Assembly: GCA_016882545.1 (NCBI GenBank)
Contig: VGPW01000004.1
Span: forward strand, 1 to 54,810
Length of the DNA: 54,810 nucleotides
DNA from: Cyanobacteria bacterium M_surface_10_m2_179
GTDB taxonomy: Bacteria; Cyanobacteriota; Cyanobacteriia; PCC-6307; Cyanobiaceae
Reading direction: 5' to 3'
Part shown: in pieces, positions 25,202 through 32,865 of the stretch
Numbering within the stretch: position 1 is the first letter of the stretch
Layout: each line of letters begins with the position of its first letter
The notes under the pieces: generated by a model
Database searches by the model: none
The model's input: only the letters and a program-made list of their open reading frames with translations
Told to the model about the DNA's origin: nothing
Translations under genes and position numbers: made by a program

Positions 25202-25307
25202 GGCGCCCAAGAGGCGCACCGCCAGGGGTCACGCCAAGAAAAAAGGCTGCAAAAAGAAAAAGTGCTCCCACTGGAAGGGCGGCCAGTGCCGCTGCGGCCG
25301 CGACTGA
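25170..25307 (+). CDS. Small Cys/Lys-rich ORF (possible metal-binding peptide)
   Basis: A 45-codon ORF starting at ATG 25170, in a different frame from the znuA extension. The product has five cysteines (positions 7, 27, 32, 40, 42), thirteen Lys/Arg and two His; the C-terminal half reads GCKKKKCSHWKGGQCRCGRD. That spacing (CxxxxC then CxC) and the absence of hydrophobic core resemble metallothionein-like or zinc-ribbon peptides. It is directly downstream of znuA, so a zinc-storage or buffering role is tempting. No ribosome site is obvious and the family is unknown to me, so coding status is moderate. Confidence 0.55.
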   Translation: MAQQIGCRSDEAPKRRTARGHAKKKGCKKKKCSHWKGGQCRCGRD

Positions 25308-25377
25308 CGCCAGCTCAGCCCGCGTCGCCGACTTGAGGCCTTCCTTGGATGCCTCCTTTCACATGGGCGAGGGCCGT

Positions 25378-25870
25378 TCACTCGCGAACTTGCTGATCCA
25401 ACAACAACAGAGCCGCACTGTTGTCACCGGCCAACCGCAAACGCTTGCGGACGAACCGCGCTTCCGCCTCTTCCTGCAACTGTTCAGACACAAACCAATC
25501 GAGCATCGCTGTTGCGCTGCGTTCACCCAAGGCCCTCCGCCAGGGTGTAGAGGTGATGAATGTAGGCATTTACGCCCTTCTAAAGATCATAAACGTCGTC
25601 GAACAACGCCTGAACGGAGCTCCAATCACGCTGCGGCGCATCGATCGCATGGAGCTCCACAGCCTGATCACTATCCACCAGATAGACGACCATCCGGGAT
25701 GCACGCCCCCGCTCATCATTGATCTTGGTGAGCATATAAAAGGAGAAGCCCACCAGGCCTTTCTCCCGCAACCAGATCGACATCGCCAGATCGACATTAC
25801 CCAGATAGGCGTGGCTGGCCTGAAACTCGGTAGCGAGTTGGTTGTTGATGGCCCGGGTGAGCCCCTTCAT
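25378..25870 (-). pseudogene. Ferritin pseudogene
   Basis: The minus strand encodes a recognisable bacterial ferritin broken by several lesions. The N-terminal half runs from MKGLTRAINNQLATEFQASH to LFDDVYDL and then meets TAG at about 25580. Beyond it the same frame continues as KGVNAYIHHLYTLAEGLG before another stop, and a one-base shift (an extra G in GAGGGCC) restores LGERSATAMLDWFVSEQ. A 15-base partial duplication inserts five residues in helix A (YLGNVDLAMSIWL). The ferroxidase EExH-like site reads DERGRAS, with Arg where His is expected. Iron storage function is therefore almost certainly lost unless the lesions are assembly errors. Confidence 0.8.
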
Positions 25871-25966
25871 CCTCAAAGTGTGAATTGATGAGCGTGTTCT
25901 AGCGAGAGCAGAACGCTCCTCCACAGCTGCGGCACAACTGGCGGTAGCCAATGGTGCAATCGCTGG

Positions 25967-26449
25967 TCAGCTTTCCAACAGGCTGCGCAGCATCCAGGCT
26001 GTCTTCTCGTGAATCTGGAGACGTTGCGTCAACAGATCGGCGGTGGGCTGGTCATTGGCTGCATCCGCCGTGGCGAAAACACCGCGAATCGTGCGGGCCA
26101 CGGCCTCATGGCCCTCCACCAGCTCGCGCACCATGTCCATGGCCGCAGGCACTCCCTCACTCTCGGGAATCGACGACAAGCTGCCGTAGATCTTGCCTCC
26201 AAACGGAGCTTTATGGCCCAGGGCCCGGATCCGCTCGGCGATCTCGTCGAGGGATGTCCACAGCTCGGTGTACTGCTCCATGAACATCAGATGGAGCGTG
26301 TTGAACATCGGGCCCGTGACGTTCCAATGGAAGCCGTGGGTCTTGGCATAAAGCACGGTGCTGTCGGCCAGCACCCGCCCCAGGCCCTCAGCAATCTGGG
26401 CGCGCTGCTCAGCGGGGATGCCGATGTCGATCGGTCGTGCGACAGCCAT
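25967..26449 (-). CDS. Dps-family ferritin-like DNA protection protein
   Basis: A 160-residue Dps. The ferroxidase site is intact: [18 protein letters not shown] followed by [20 protein letters not shown], with the conserved His, His, Asp and Glu at the dimer interface. Length is normal for a dodecamer subunit, and no long basic tail is seen, so DNA binding may be weak. It oxidises Fe(II) with peroxide and stores iron. It sits 96 bases upstream of the ruined ferritin gene on the same strand and could be what remains of a two-gene iron-storage unit. Confidence 0.92.
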   Translation of the reverse strand: MAVARPIDIGIPAEQRAQIAEGLGRVLADSTVLYAKTHGFHWNVTGPMFNTLHLMFMEQYTELWTSLDEIAERIRALGHKAPFGGKIYGSLSSIPESEGVPAAMDMVRELVEGHEAVARTIRGVFATADAANDQPTADLLTQRLQIHEKTAWMLRSLLES

Positions 26450-26565
26450 GGGGTGCTGGGGTCTGGAGCTGTTTCCGTTCTATGGGGATTGGCACGAGGT
26501 GTCAGCGGCAACCATCCGGAGAGCCCACGGATCAGACTGGCTACAGCCCTGATCCACGGATCCAC

Positions 26566-27765
26566 GTGACCGCCAGCGCGACCGACCTCGCACCCGCAAC
26601 CTCTGCCCAGGCCAGCCCACTGCCGGTGACCATCCTCACTGGCTTCCTGGGCGCCGGCAAAACCACGCTGCTCAACCACATCCTCAGCAACCAGCAGGGC
26701 GTGAAAACGGCCGTGCTGGTGAACGAATTCGGTGAGATCGGTATCGACAACGATCTGATCATCGCCACCGGCGAAGACATGGTGGAACTGAGCAATGGCT
26801 GCATCTGCTGCTCGATCAACGGTGAATTGCTGGACGCGGTGTATCGCATCCTCGATCGCCCCGATCCGGTGGACTATCTGGTCGTGGAAACCACGGGTCT
26901 GGCGGATCCGCTACCGGTAGCCATGACCTTCCTGGGCAGTGATCTACGTGATGCCACTCGCCTGGATTCGATCATCACCCTGATCGATGCGGAGAACTTC
27001 AGCGACGACATTCTGGATGGCGAAGTAGCCCGCGCCCAGGTGGTATACGGCGACATCCTTCTACTGAATAAGTGCGACCTCGTGAGCGAGGAACGGCTCA
27101 CGCAGGTGGAAGGCCGGCTACGGGAGATCAAAACCGACGCCCGCATCCTGCGCTCGGTGAAAGGCGATGTGAGCCTGCCGCTGCTGCTGAGTGTGGGGCT
27201 CTTTGAAAGCGACAAGGTGGCCGCGGAACAGAACCACGACGACTGCGACCACGACCACGGCCATTGCGTGCATGAACACGGGCATGACCACGCACACGAT
27301 CACCACGACCACAGCAGCTGCGATCACGACCATGGTCATTGCGAGCACGACCAAGCGGAGGGTCACCAGCACGGTCACAGCCACGATCACAGCCATGGCC
27401 ACGATCACAGCCATGGCCACGACCACAGCCATGGCGATGCGGATCACCTGGCGATCGAAGGCTTCACCTCGCTCTCGTTCAGCAGCGACGGCCCCTTTGC
27501 GCTGCGCAAGTTCCAGAACTTCCTCGACAACCAGTTGCCAGCTGGTGTGTTCAGGGCCAAGGGCATCCTCTGGTTCAACGAAAGCGCCAAGCGGCATGTG
27601 TTCCACCTAGCCGGCAAGCGTTTCTCCATCGACGACAGCGAGTGGAAGACCCCCAACGAACGCAAGAACCAGCTGGTGCTGATCGGTAAAAACCTCGACC
27701 ACCCTCAGCTGCGCAAACAGCTCCAGGCCTGCGTGGCCAAAGATGCAGGGAAGGGCTTCGCCTGA
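26566..27765 (+). CDS. COG0523 (CobW/zinc chaperone) GTPase with His-rich loop
   Basis: A 399-residue G3E GTPase starting at GTG. Walker A TGFLGAGKTTLLN near residue 24; metal motif GCICCSINGE (CxCC) near 84; guanine-specificity LLNKCDL near 166. Residues 224-295 form a loop with about 30 histidines, built in part from three tandem copies of HDHSHG. The C-terminal CobW_C domain begins with FTSLSFSSDGPFALRKFQNF and contains RAKGILWFNESAKRHVFHLA. Such proteins insert or store zinc or cobalt. Proximity to znu genes argues for zinc, the downstream cobalamin riboswitch for cobalt. An AT-poor 116-base spacer separates it from divergent dps, with no clear Zur box. Confidence 0.9.
   Translation: MTASATDLAPATSAQASPLPVTILTGFLGAGKTTLLNHILSNQQGVKTAVLVNEFGEIGIDNDLIIATGEDMVELSNGCICCSINGELLDAVYRILDRPDPVDYLVVETTGLADPLPVAMTFLGSDLRDATRLDSIITLIDAENFSDDILDGEVARAQVVYGDILLLNKCDLVSEERLTQVEGRLREIKTDARILRSVKGDVSLPLLLSVGLFESDKVAAEQNHDDCDHDHGHCVHEHGHDHAHDHHDHSSCDHDHGHCEHDQAEGHQHGHSHDHSHGHDHSHGHDHSHGDADHLAIEGFTSLSFSSDGPFALRKFQNFLDNQLPAGVFRAKGILWFNESAKRHVFHLAGKRFSIDDSEWKTPNERKNQLVLIGKNLDHPQLRKQLQACVAKDAGKGFA
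27382..27435 (+). repeat. Three tandem 18-base repeats in the His-rich loop
   Basis: The unit CACGATCACAGCCATGGC occurs at 27382, 27400 and 27418 (the last with one mismatch), encoding HDHSHG three times. A trinucleotide-in-frame unit allows the loop to lengthen or shorten without a frameshift. Confidence 0.9.
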
Positions 27766-27771
27766 AGCGAT

Positions 27772-27920
27772 ACTGCAGATGGCGGTTTCCCGGTCTCACC
27801 CCGGGAAGGCAACGAGGAAAGTCCGGTGCGGTGCATCCCGCGCTCACTCCGGCACTGTCCCGCAGCTGTGATGAGGCAGGCCCCAAACCCGCTTCTCAGT
27901 CAGAACGCTCGCCGCAGTTA
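27772..27920 (+). ncRNA. Cobalamin riboswitch upstream of hupE
   Basis: The region shows the conserved core of AdoCbl-type riboswitches: GAGGAAAGTCCGGTGC, then CACTGTCCCGCAGCTGTGATG, and the B12-box-like GTCAGAACGCTCGCC at its end. Terminal pairing of CTGC with GCAG closes the element. It ends about 45 bases before the hupE ATG, where cobalamin binding would block expression. GAGGAAAGTCCGG also resembles RNase P RNA, but the rest does not. Confidence 0.8.
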
Positions 27921-27962
27921 CCCCACCCCTCTCTTCAGCACCGGCGCGGACCGGCACTGCCC

Positions 27963-28538
27963 ATGACAACCAAGCTTTCCCGTTCCCTGCTGCTGAGCAG
28001 CGCCGCTGGCCTGGGCCTGAGCCTGCTCTCCGCCCTTCCGGCTAGCGCCCATGGCAGCGCCGATGCCGGGGTGGTGGGCGGAGCCCTCCATCCACTGCTG
28101 GGTGTCGATCACCTGCTGCTGCTGCTGGGCGTGGGCCTGACGGCAGCCCGCTTCGGCCCGATGCTGCTGGGCTTTGCCCTCGGTGGCGCCGTGCTGGGCA
28201 GCGTGGTGGGCAGCTTTGGCGGCCATCTCCCCGCAGCCGAGCTGCTTGCAGCACTGGGCGTGAGCGCCGTGGGTGCCGCCCTGCTGCTCAGCGACAGGCT
28301 GCAGCGTCCGCTGCCGGTGATCGGCTCGGTGCTGGCCGCCGCGGTCGCCATCCACGCCATGCTCCACGGCCAGGAATCGGCCGGAACCGCCGGCTGGTGG
28401 ATGGGGGCGCTGCTCGCCTCCGCCGCTGCGGTGGCGGCGAGCTTTGCGGCTGGACGCCGCCTCAGCCAGCAGCAGGCCCAGCTACTTGCAGGAGCCCTGG
28501 CGCTGCTGGGCGGCGTGCTGGCGATCGCACCGCTGTAA
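27963..28538 (+). CDS. HupE/UreJ-family metal permease, probably cobalt
   Basis: A 191-residue membrane protein. Signal peptide (LLLSSAAGLGLSLLSALPAS, then AHG) exposes a His at the mature start; the family motif HPLLGVDHLLLLLGVG is near residue 40, and six helices follow. HupE/UreJ proteins transport nickel or cobalt. Control by a cobalamin riboswitch indicates cobalt uptake for B12 synthesis, as predicted previously for cyanobacterial hupE genes. A second conserved His is in IHAMLHGQE. Confidence 0.9.
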   Translation: MTTKLSRSLLLSSAAGLGLSLLSALPASAHGSADAGVVGGALHPLLGVDHLLLLLGVGLTAARFGPMLLGFALGGAVLGSVVGSFGGHLPAAELLAALGVSAVGAALLLSDRLQRPLPVIGSVLAAAVAIHAMLHGQESAGTAGWWMGALLASAAAVAASFAAGRRLSQQQAQLLAGALALLGGVLAIAPL

Positions 28539-28618
28539 CCCGCAGCCCCGTAATCGCATCGGTTGCGACACCACTGCTGGAGGATGCCGCTAGCGTGCTG
28601 CCAATCGCGTCCAGCGCC

Positions 28619-28765
28619 ATGGCCGATCTGCTGCTGCTCTCCGCCGCCATTGCCCTGGCTGGAGTGCTGGCCTGGCTGGCCGCCAACTCGGACGATGACA
28701 ACGGCGGCGGTGGCTTGATGCAGCCGGTGCTGGTGCCCGTGCGCTCAGCCCGTTACCGGGGCTGA
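28619..28765 (+). CDS. Small membrane protein of unknown function
   Basis: A 48-residue product with one N-terminal helix (LLLLSAAIALAGVLAWLAA) followed by an acidic/Gly turn (NSDDDNGGGG) and a short basic tail. Its end overlaps the convergent Fur-family gene by 21 bases. Small one-helix proteins of this shape are common in picocyanobacteria. Coding status is judged on the signal-like start and composition only. Confidence 0.55.
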   Translation: MADLLLLSAAIALAGVLAWLAANSDDDNGGGGLMQPVLVPVRSARYRG

Positions 28766-29227
28766 ATCTGCGGCGGCGCAGCGTGGGCACAAGGCCCTCA
28801 CGTTGAGCACACACTCGAGCAGCCGGAAGCCGTGGCCATCGGCTGCCTGCTCACCGGCGGACAACACCGCCTCGCTCTCGAATTCCTCGGTGTGGCCGCA
28901 GCGCACACACACCAGGTGGTGGTGGTTGCGGTGGTCGGCGTCGGTGGCGAGCTCGAAGCGCCTCCCACCTTCGGCCAGCTCCAGCTCCCGCAGCAGCTCC
29001 ATGGAACTGAGCAAGCGCAGGGTGCGATACACCGTGGCCAGCGACACCCGCTCCTCGGCCCGCAACAGGCGCTGGTGCACCTCTTCGGCGCTGAGGTGAT
29101 TGCCTTCGCCAATCCGCTCAAACAGGGCCAACACCCGCTGCCGCTGCGGGGTGAGGCGCTGGCCCCGGCCCCGCAGGCTGCTGCGCAGGGCTTCAGCGGG
29201 CAGATCAGGCGCCGGGACGGCGGGCAT
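28745..29227 (-). CDS. Fur-family transcriptional regulator
   Basis: A 160-residue Fur-type regulator. N-terminal helix with GQRLTPQRQRVLALFERIGE, recognition helix in RVSLATVYRTLRLLSSMELL, then the metal-binding part HRNHHHLVCVRCGHTEEFES and a closing CPRC. The HHHLVCVRCG sequence suits Fur or PerR rather than Zur, and the neighbouring dps, ferritin remnant and porin fit iron or peroxide control. Which of the two it is cannot be decided from the sequence alone. Confidence 0.88.
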   Translation of the reverse strand: MPAVPAPDLPAEALRSSLRGRGQRLTPQRQRVLALFERIGEGNHLSAEEVHQRLLRAEERVSLATVYRTLRLLSSMELLRELELAEGGRRFELATDADHRNHHHLVCVRCGHTEEFESEAVLSAGEQAADGHGFRLLECVLNVRALCPRCAAADSAPVTG

Positions 29228-29249
29228 CAGGAGGTGAGCGGCGCTGTTC

Positions 29250-30194
29250 TCAACAGTAACGCCTGTTGCGAACCGCCGCCAGATCAGCGCGGGCTGTGAG
29301 CGCCCCCAGCAGATCCGCCAGGGCGCTCACCAGCCGGTAGCTGATCACCACCGCCAGCAGCGGCGCCTCGGGCACCACCGCGGCCAGGCGCAGCAGCAGC
29401 ACCGCCTCAAACACCCCCAGCCCCCCGGGCGCACCGGGCACTACCAGCCCTGCCGTCCAGGCCAGGGCGAATCCAGCCAGCCAGCCGCCCCAACCGATGG
29501 CAAACGACAGATCAAACGCCTGCACGCAGCAGGCGAAGCCGGCAAAGCGCAGCAGCACAAAACCCAACTCCGCCAGCAGCAGCGGCCAGGGGTAGCCCGG
29601 AAAAGCCGGCGGCAACTCCTCGAGGGCGTCGTCCAACAGACCTCGATCCGCCAGCTGGCGAGCCCGCTGCTGTTCAAGGCGCTGCATCAGCGGGTTGAGC
29701 CAGCGGGGCAGCAGCACCAGCAGGGGCAGCAGGCAGAGCAGTCCCAGGCCGGCCTGCCAGCCGCCGAACGGCACGAGCGCCAGGGCTGCCACAGCCGCCA
29801 GCAGAGGATCGAGCAGCACCGCCACCAGCGCCTGGGGCGTGCGCAGGGGCGGCTGCTCCACGGGGCTGTCAGCGCTGGGCTCCGCCTTCAAAGCCCGCAC
29901 CCTGGCCAGCAGATGCCACACCCCGCCCGGGAGATATTTGCGCAGGTTCGAGGCCAGGAACAGCACCACTGCCGCACTCCAGCGGGGCTGATGGCCGAGC
30001 CAGCGCAACACCACACCCCAGGCCGCCGCGTTGGCCAGCAGGCTCAGCAGGCTGACTCCCACCCCCAACAGCAACCAGCACCAACCCTGGCCATCCAGGC
30101 TGAGCTGCAGCAGCTGGCGACCGTGGCCCGCCAGTGCCGCCAGCAGAAAGCCGGCGCTGGCCAGGGTGATCCACAAACGCGGGTTACGGATCAT
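29250..30194 (-). CDS. LPG-synthase-TM-like (UPF0104) flippase-type membrane protein
   Basis: A 314-residue membrane protein with about eight helices, resembling the transmembrane half of lysylphosphatidylglycerol synthase (UPF0104). Visible family features are NLRKYLPGGVWHLLARV near residue 70 and GLVVPGAPGGLGVFEAVLL near 255. The cytoplasmic transferase domain of MprF is absent. It may flip a lipid or polyprenyl-linked substrate. Its ATG overlaps the larC stop by four bases, so it is the last gene of a coupled run. Confidence 0.8.
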   Translation of the reverse strand: MIRNPRLWITLASAGFLLAALAGHGRQLLQLSLDGQGWCWLLLGVGVSLLSLLANAAAWGVVLRWLGHQPRWSAAVVLFLASNLRKYLPGGVWHLLARVRALKAEPSADSPVEQPPLRTPQALVAVLLDPLLAAVAALALVPFGGWQAGLGLLCLLPLLVLLPRWLNPLMQRLEQQRARQLADRGLLDDALEELPPAFPGYPWPLLLAELGFVLLRFAGFACCVQAFDLSFAIGWGGWLAGFALAWTAGLVVPGAPGGLGVFEAVLLLRLAAVVPEAPLLAVVISYRLVSALADLLGALTARADLAAVRNRRYC

Positions 30195-31432
30195 GGGCGG
30201 GGCTCCGGCGGCTGAACGGGCGAACCGTTCACGCCATCGTCGAGCAGGGCCAGCACGGCGCGGCGCAGGCTGGCGATCGGGAGCTGGTGGCGCTGGGCCA
30301 GCTGGGCCAGGTCGTCGGCCTCCGGTTTGCTGAGCCAGCTGCCATCGGGGCGGCGGGAGCGTTTGATGCGCACGGGACCCCAGGGAGTAGCGATCTGGCT
30401 CTGCTCGCGGGGCAACGACCAACGCTGCTGCAACTGCTCACGCACACCGATGCTGCTGCCCTGCAGCCACCACACCCGGCGCAGCGCCGCGGCCTGATCG
30501 GGGCGCGCCAACACCGTGATCAGGCTGGCGGGGCGCCCTTTCTTCATCAGCAGCGGCTGCGCAAACACCTCCAGGGCTCCGGCCTGGCGCAGGGCGTCCA
30601 TGAGGAAGGCGAGATCCTCGGCGCAGGCATCGTCGATCTGGGCCTGTTGCTGCAGCAGCGGCTCCAGCCGTTCGCCGCTGTCCGCAGCCGCGGCCGGTGC
30701 CAGCACGATCCTGAGCAGGTTGGAGCGATCGAGCACGCGGGTGCCCAACCCCACACCCACCGCCTCGGGCACCAGGGCCGGGCTGGGCGCGAAGCGATCA
30801 GCCAGGGCTGCCATCAACGCCAGGCCGGTGGGGGTGGTGAGTTCGGCCGGAGGAAAGCCTTCGCTGCTGGCCAGCGGCACCGATCGCCGCCGCGCCAGCT
30901 CCAGCACCGCAGGTGCCGGCAGGGGCAGCAGCCCATGGGCGGTGCTCACCCGGCCGTGGCCCGCGGGGGGAGGGGTGCAGATCAGTTCACGGATACCGAA
31001 GTGCTGCAGACCGGCGCAAACACCCACCACATCCACCAGGGCATCCACGGCCCCCACCTCATGGAAATGAACCTGCTCCGGGCCATGGCCATGCACAGCA
31101 CCCTCCGCCTCCGCGAGCAGCGCAAACACCGCCAGCACCCGCTGCTTGAGCTCAGGGTTGAGGGGGGCGGCGGCCAGTTGCTGCTGCAGATCGCCCCAAT
31201 GGCGATGGGAGGGCGATGGTTCCGTGAGCTCCACCTCCAGCTGCAGGCCACGCAGGCCGGCGCTGCGGGTGTCGCGCAGCTGGAGGCGGTAGGCCTGCGC
31301 CAGGCCGAGGGCCGCCAACGGCTCATGCACGGCCGCCTCGGGCAGGCCGAGGTCGAACAGGGCCGCCAGCAGCATGTTTCCGGCCAGACCGGTGGGGCAA
31401 TCCACCACAGCCAGCCTTGACGGAGCGGTCAT
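30191..31432 (-). CDS. larC: Nickel-pincer cofactor synthesis protein LarC
   Basis: A 413-residue protein of the DUF111/LarC family, which inserts nickel into the pincer cofactor of lactate racemase and related enzymes. It opens with VVDCPTGLAGNMLLAALFDL, matching the family's DCxxGxxGxM start, and has VHFHEVGAVDALVDVVG, the conserved nickel/CTP-region motif, near residue 125. TPTGLALMAAL follows near 206. The family usually works with LarB and LarE; neither is in this window. It is coupled by four-base overlaps on both sides. Confidence 0.9.
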   Translation of the reverse strand: MTAPSRLAVVDCPTGLAGNMLLAALFDLGLPEAAVHEPLAALGLAQAYRLQLRDTRSAGLRGLQLEVELTEPSPSHRHWGDLQQQLAAAPLNPELKQRVLAVFALLAEAEGAVHGHGPEQVHFHEVGAVDALVDVVGVCAGLQHFGIRELICTPPPAGHGRVSTAHGLLPLPAPAVLELARRRSVPLASSEGFPPAELTTPTGLALMAALADRFAPSPALVPEAVGVGLGTRVLDRSNLLRIVLAPAAAADSGERLEPLLQQQAQIDDACAEDLAFLMDALRQAGALEVFAQPLLMKKGRPASLITVLARPDQAAALRRVWWLQGSSIGVREQLQQRWSLPREQSQIATPWGPVRIKRSRRPDGSWLSKPEADDLAQLAQRHQLPIASLRRAVLALLDDGVNGSPVQPPEPRP

Positions 31433-32103
31433 GAGGCTTCGAGGAGCAACCGCTCGGCCTGTTGCTCCAGCTCGCTGCGGCGCTGACGCAGCCCCTGCTC
31501 CACCTCGCGCCGCGCCCGACGCTGCTCCTGCTGCGCCGTGGCCACGTCATACCCCGACAGGCCCCAGAGCCGGCCCAGCAGGGCCCGATCGTCGGCGCCA
31601 CCGCGGGAACCGCCGTAAACCACCTGTTCGGCCACCATGCCGGCCTGCAACACGCGGCTCCAGCGGCGCAGATCCTCGATGGGCAGCTTGGCGTGGGCGG
31701 GGGGTTCCAGCTGGGTGCTGCCGTTGGCGCTGAGCCCCTCCCGCAGACAGGCGCGGCTGCCCACCAGCACCTGCTTCACCGGCAGGTGGTTGTCAGCGGC
31801 GATCAACACGTGGCCGGCCTCATGGATGGCGATGCGGCGCAGCCGCGCCGTGCCAATCCCGCCCGGCAAGGCTTCCGCCAGCAGGTGCCCACCCAAACCG
31901 CCAAAGCTGGCTGCATCCACGGTGAGGGCCACCAGCCCACCACCCGCAGCCAGGGCAATCAGCCAGGGCGAGAGGCCCAGGGGTGGACCCACCACGGCCA
32001 ACACGCTGATCGCCGCCACGGCAGCGCCGGCGGAGAGGGCTGCAGTCGACCCCTGATCGGAGCCCTGAGTGGAGCGAGGGAATGGCGGCTCCGGCGGCGC
32101 CAT
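31429..32103 (-). CDS. HEAGH-containing membrane protein (FtsH-peptidase-like, no AAA domain)
   Basis: A 224-residue protein with two N-terminal membrane helices (AAVAAISVLAVVGPPLG and WLIALAAGGGLVALTVDAA) and a zinc-like motif AIHEAGHVLIA near residue 92. A downstream acidic GGADDRALLGRL resembles the third ligand region of FtsH-type M41 peptidases. The AAA ATPase module is missing. A C-terminal coiled coil of Arg/Glu/Gln ends the protein. It may be a protease or an FtsH-interacting remnant. It is coupled to larC by four bases. Confidence 0.7.
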   Translation of the reverse strand: MAPPEPPFPRSTQGSDQGSTAALSAGAAVAAISVLAVVGPPLGLSPWLIALAAGGGLVALTVDAASFGGLGGHLLAEALPGGIGTARLRRIAIHEAGHVLIAADNHLPVKQVLVGSRACLREGLSANGSTQLEPPAHAKLPIEDLRRWSRVLQAGMVAEQVVYGGSRGGADDRALLGRLWGLSGYDVATAQQEQRRARREVEQGLRQRRSELEQQAERLLLEAS

Positions 32104-32105
32104 GG

Positions 32106-32762
32106 TCAGCGGCGTGCGGCGGGGCGACCACCACGGCCGGGGCCACGGCCTTTGCCGGCCCGCTGCGGCACCGGGGCGATCACCTCATGCTGCTCCAGCT
32201 GCAGCTGCTGGCCCTGGCGACGCAGATCCAAAGCCACGAAATGGCGCAGGTGTTCTGGGGCGATCTCACCGCGCAGCTGCAGCTTGAACGGGGTGGGCCG
32301 TGAGCCGTCGGGGCGGGGCTGCTGGCGGATCTTCACCACCAGATCACCGTCTTCCGGACGGGTGTAGATCAATTCGCCGCGCACCGAGAAGTATCCATCC
32401 CCTTCGGGCAGGTCGTCGGCGGGAGCCGAACCGGCCTCCGCCTCTGCAGCGCTCTGGGTGGCGATCTCGGTGGCCGCGAGGGTGCTGGGTTCCCAAACGC
32501 CCACCAGCTGCAGGTGCAGCTTCTCCGGATCCCGGAAGCGGGGATAGGCCACCCACAGGTGGGGCTTGCTCAGATCCAGGTGACGACGCATCAGCGTGAG
32601 CACACGACCGAGCACAACCGCCTCGATCTCGGTGCCGTCCTCGGCCTGCAGGGTGCCACGGGTGAGCTGATCAGGATCTTCGGGCACATAGGTTCCCCGC
32701 ACCACACCGATGGCCCGGTACTGCATCGGTTCGGTGACCGGGGAAATGGGGTGTTGACGCAT
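32106..32762 (-). CDS. Conserved cyanobacterial protein of unknown function
   Basis: A 218-residue soluble protein. It contains TEPMQYRAIGVVRGTYVPED at the start, then LGRVLTLMRRHLDLSKPHLW and a C-terminal Gly/Arg-rich tail (GKGRGPGRGGRPAARR) suited to RNA or nucleic-acid contact. A middle acidic linker (AAEAEAGSAPADDLPEGDG) joins two beta-rich halves. I recall this type of sequence only as a cyanobacterial conserved protein. The ATG at 32762 was chosen over upstream 32798; both are possible. It is two bases before the next gene of the run. Confidence 0.7.
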   Translation of the reverse strand: MRQHPISPVTEPMQYRAIGVVRGTYVPEDPDQLTRGTLQAEDGTEIEAVVLGRVLTLMRRHLDLSKPHLWVAYPRFRDPEKLHLQLVGVWEPSTLAATEIATQSAAEAEAGSAPADDLPEGDGYFSVRGELIYTRPEDGDLVVKIRQQPRPDGSRPTPFKLQLRGEIAPEHLRHFVALDLRRQGQQLQLEQHEVIAPVPQRAGKGRGPGRGGRPAARR

Positions 32763-32865
32763 CGTGGCTGAAACCCTCTGGCCGCTTGTGGTGTCCATGG
32801 CCCGGCCGCCAATGTAACCAGCCCTTGCGAAGGCTCCAGACTGAGGCGCATGCCTGCGTTCCACC

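Noticed and set aside
25198-25722. Plus-strand frame overlapping the znuA end and ferritin remnant
   Set aside because: Basic, Ala/Arg/Ser-rich without domain; it starts in the tail region and runs antisense through the ferritin pseudogene.
27775-27860. RNase P RNA-like motif GAGGAAAGTCCGG
   Set aside because: The motif is shared, but the surroundings follow the cobalamin riboswitch core and lack the rest of RNase P RNA.
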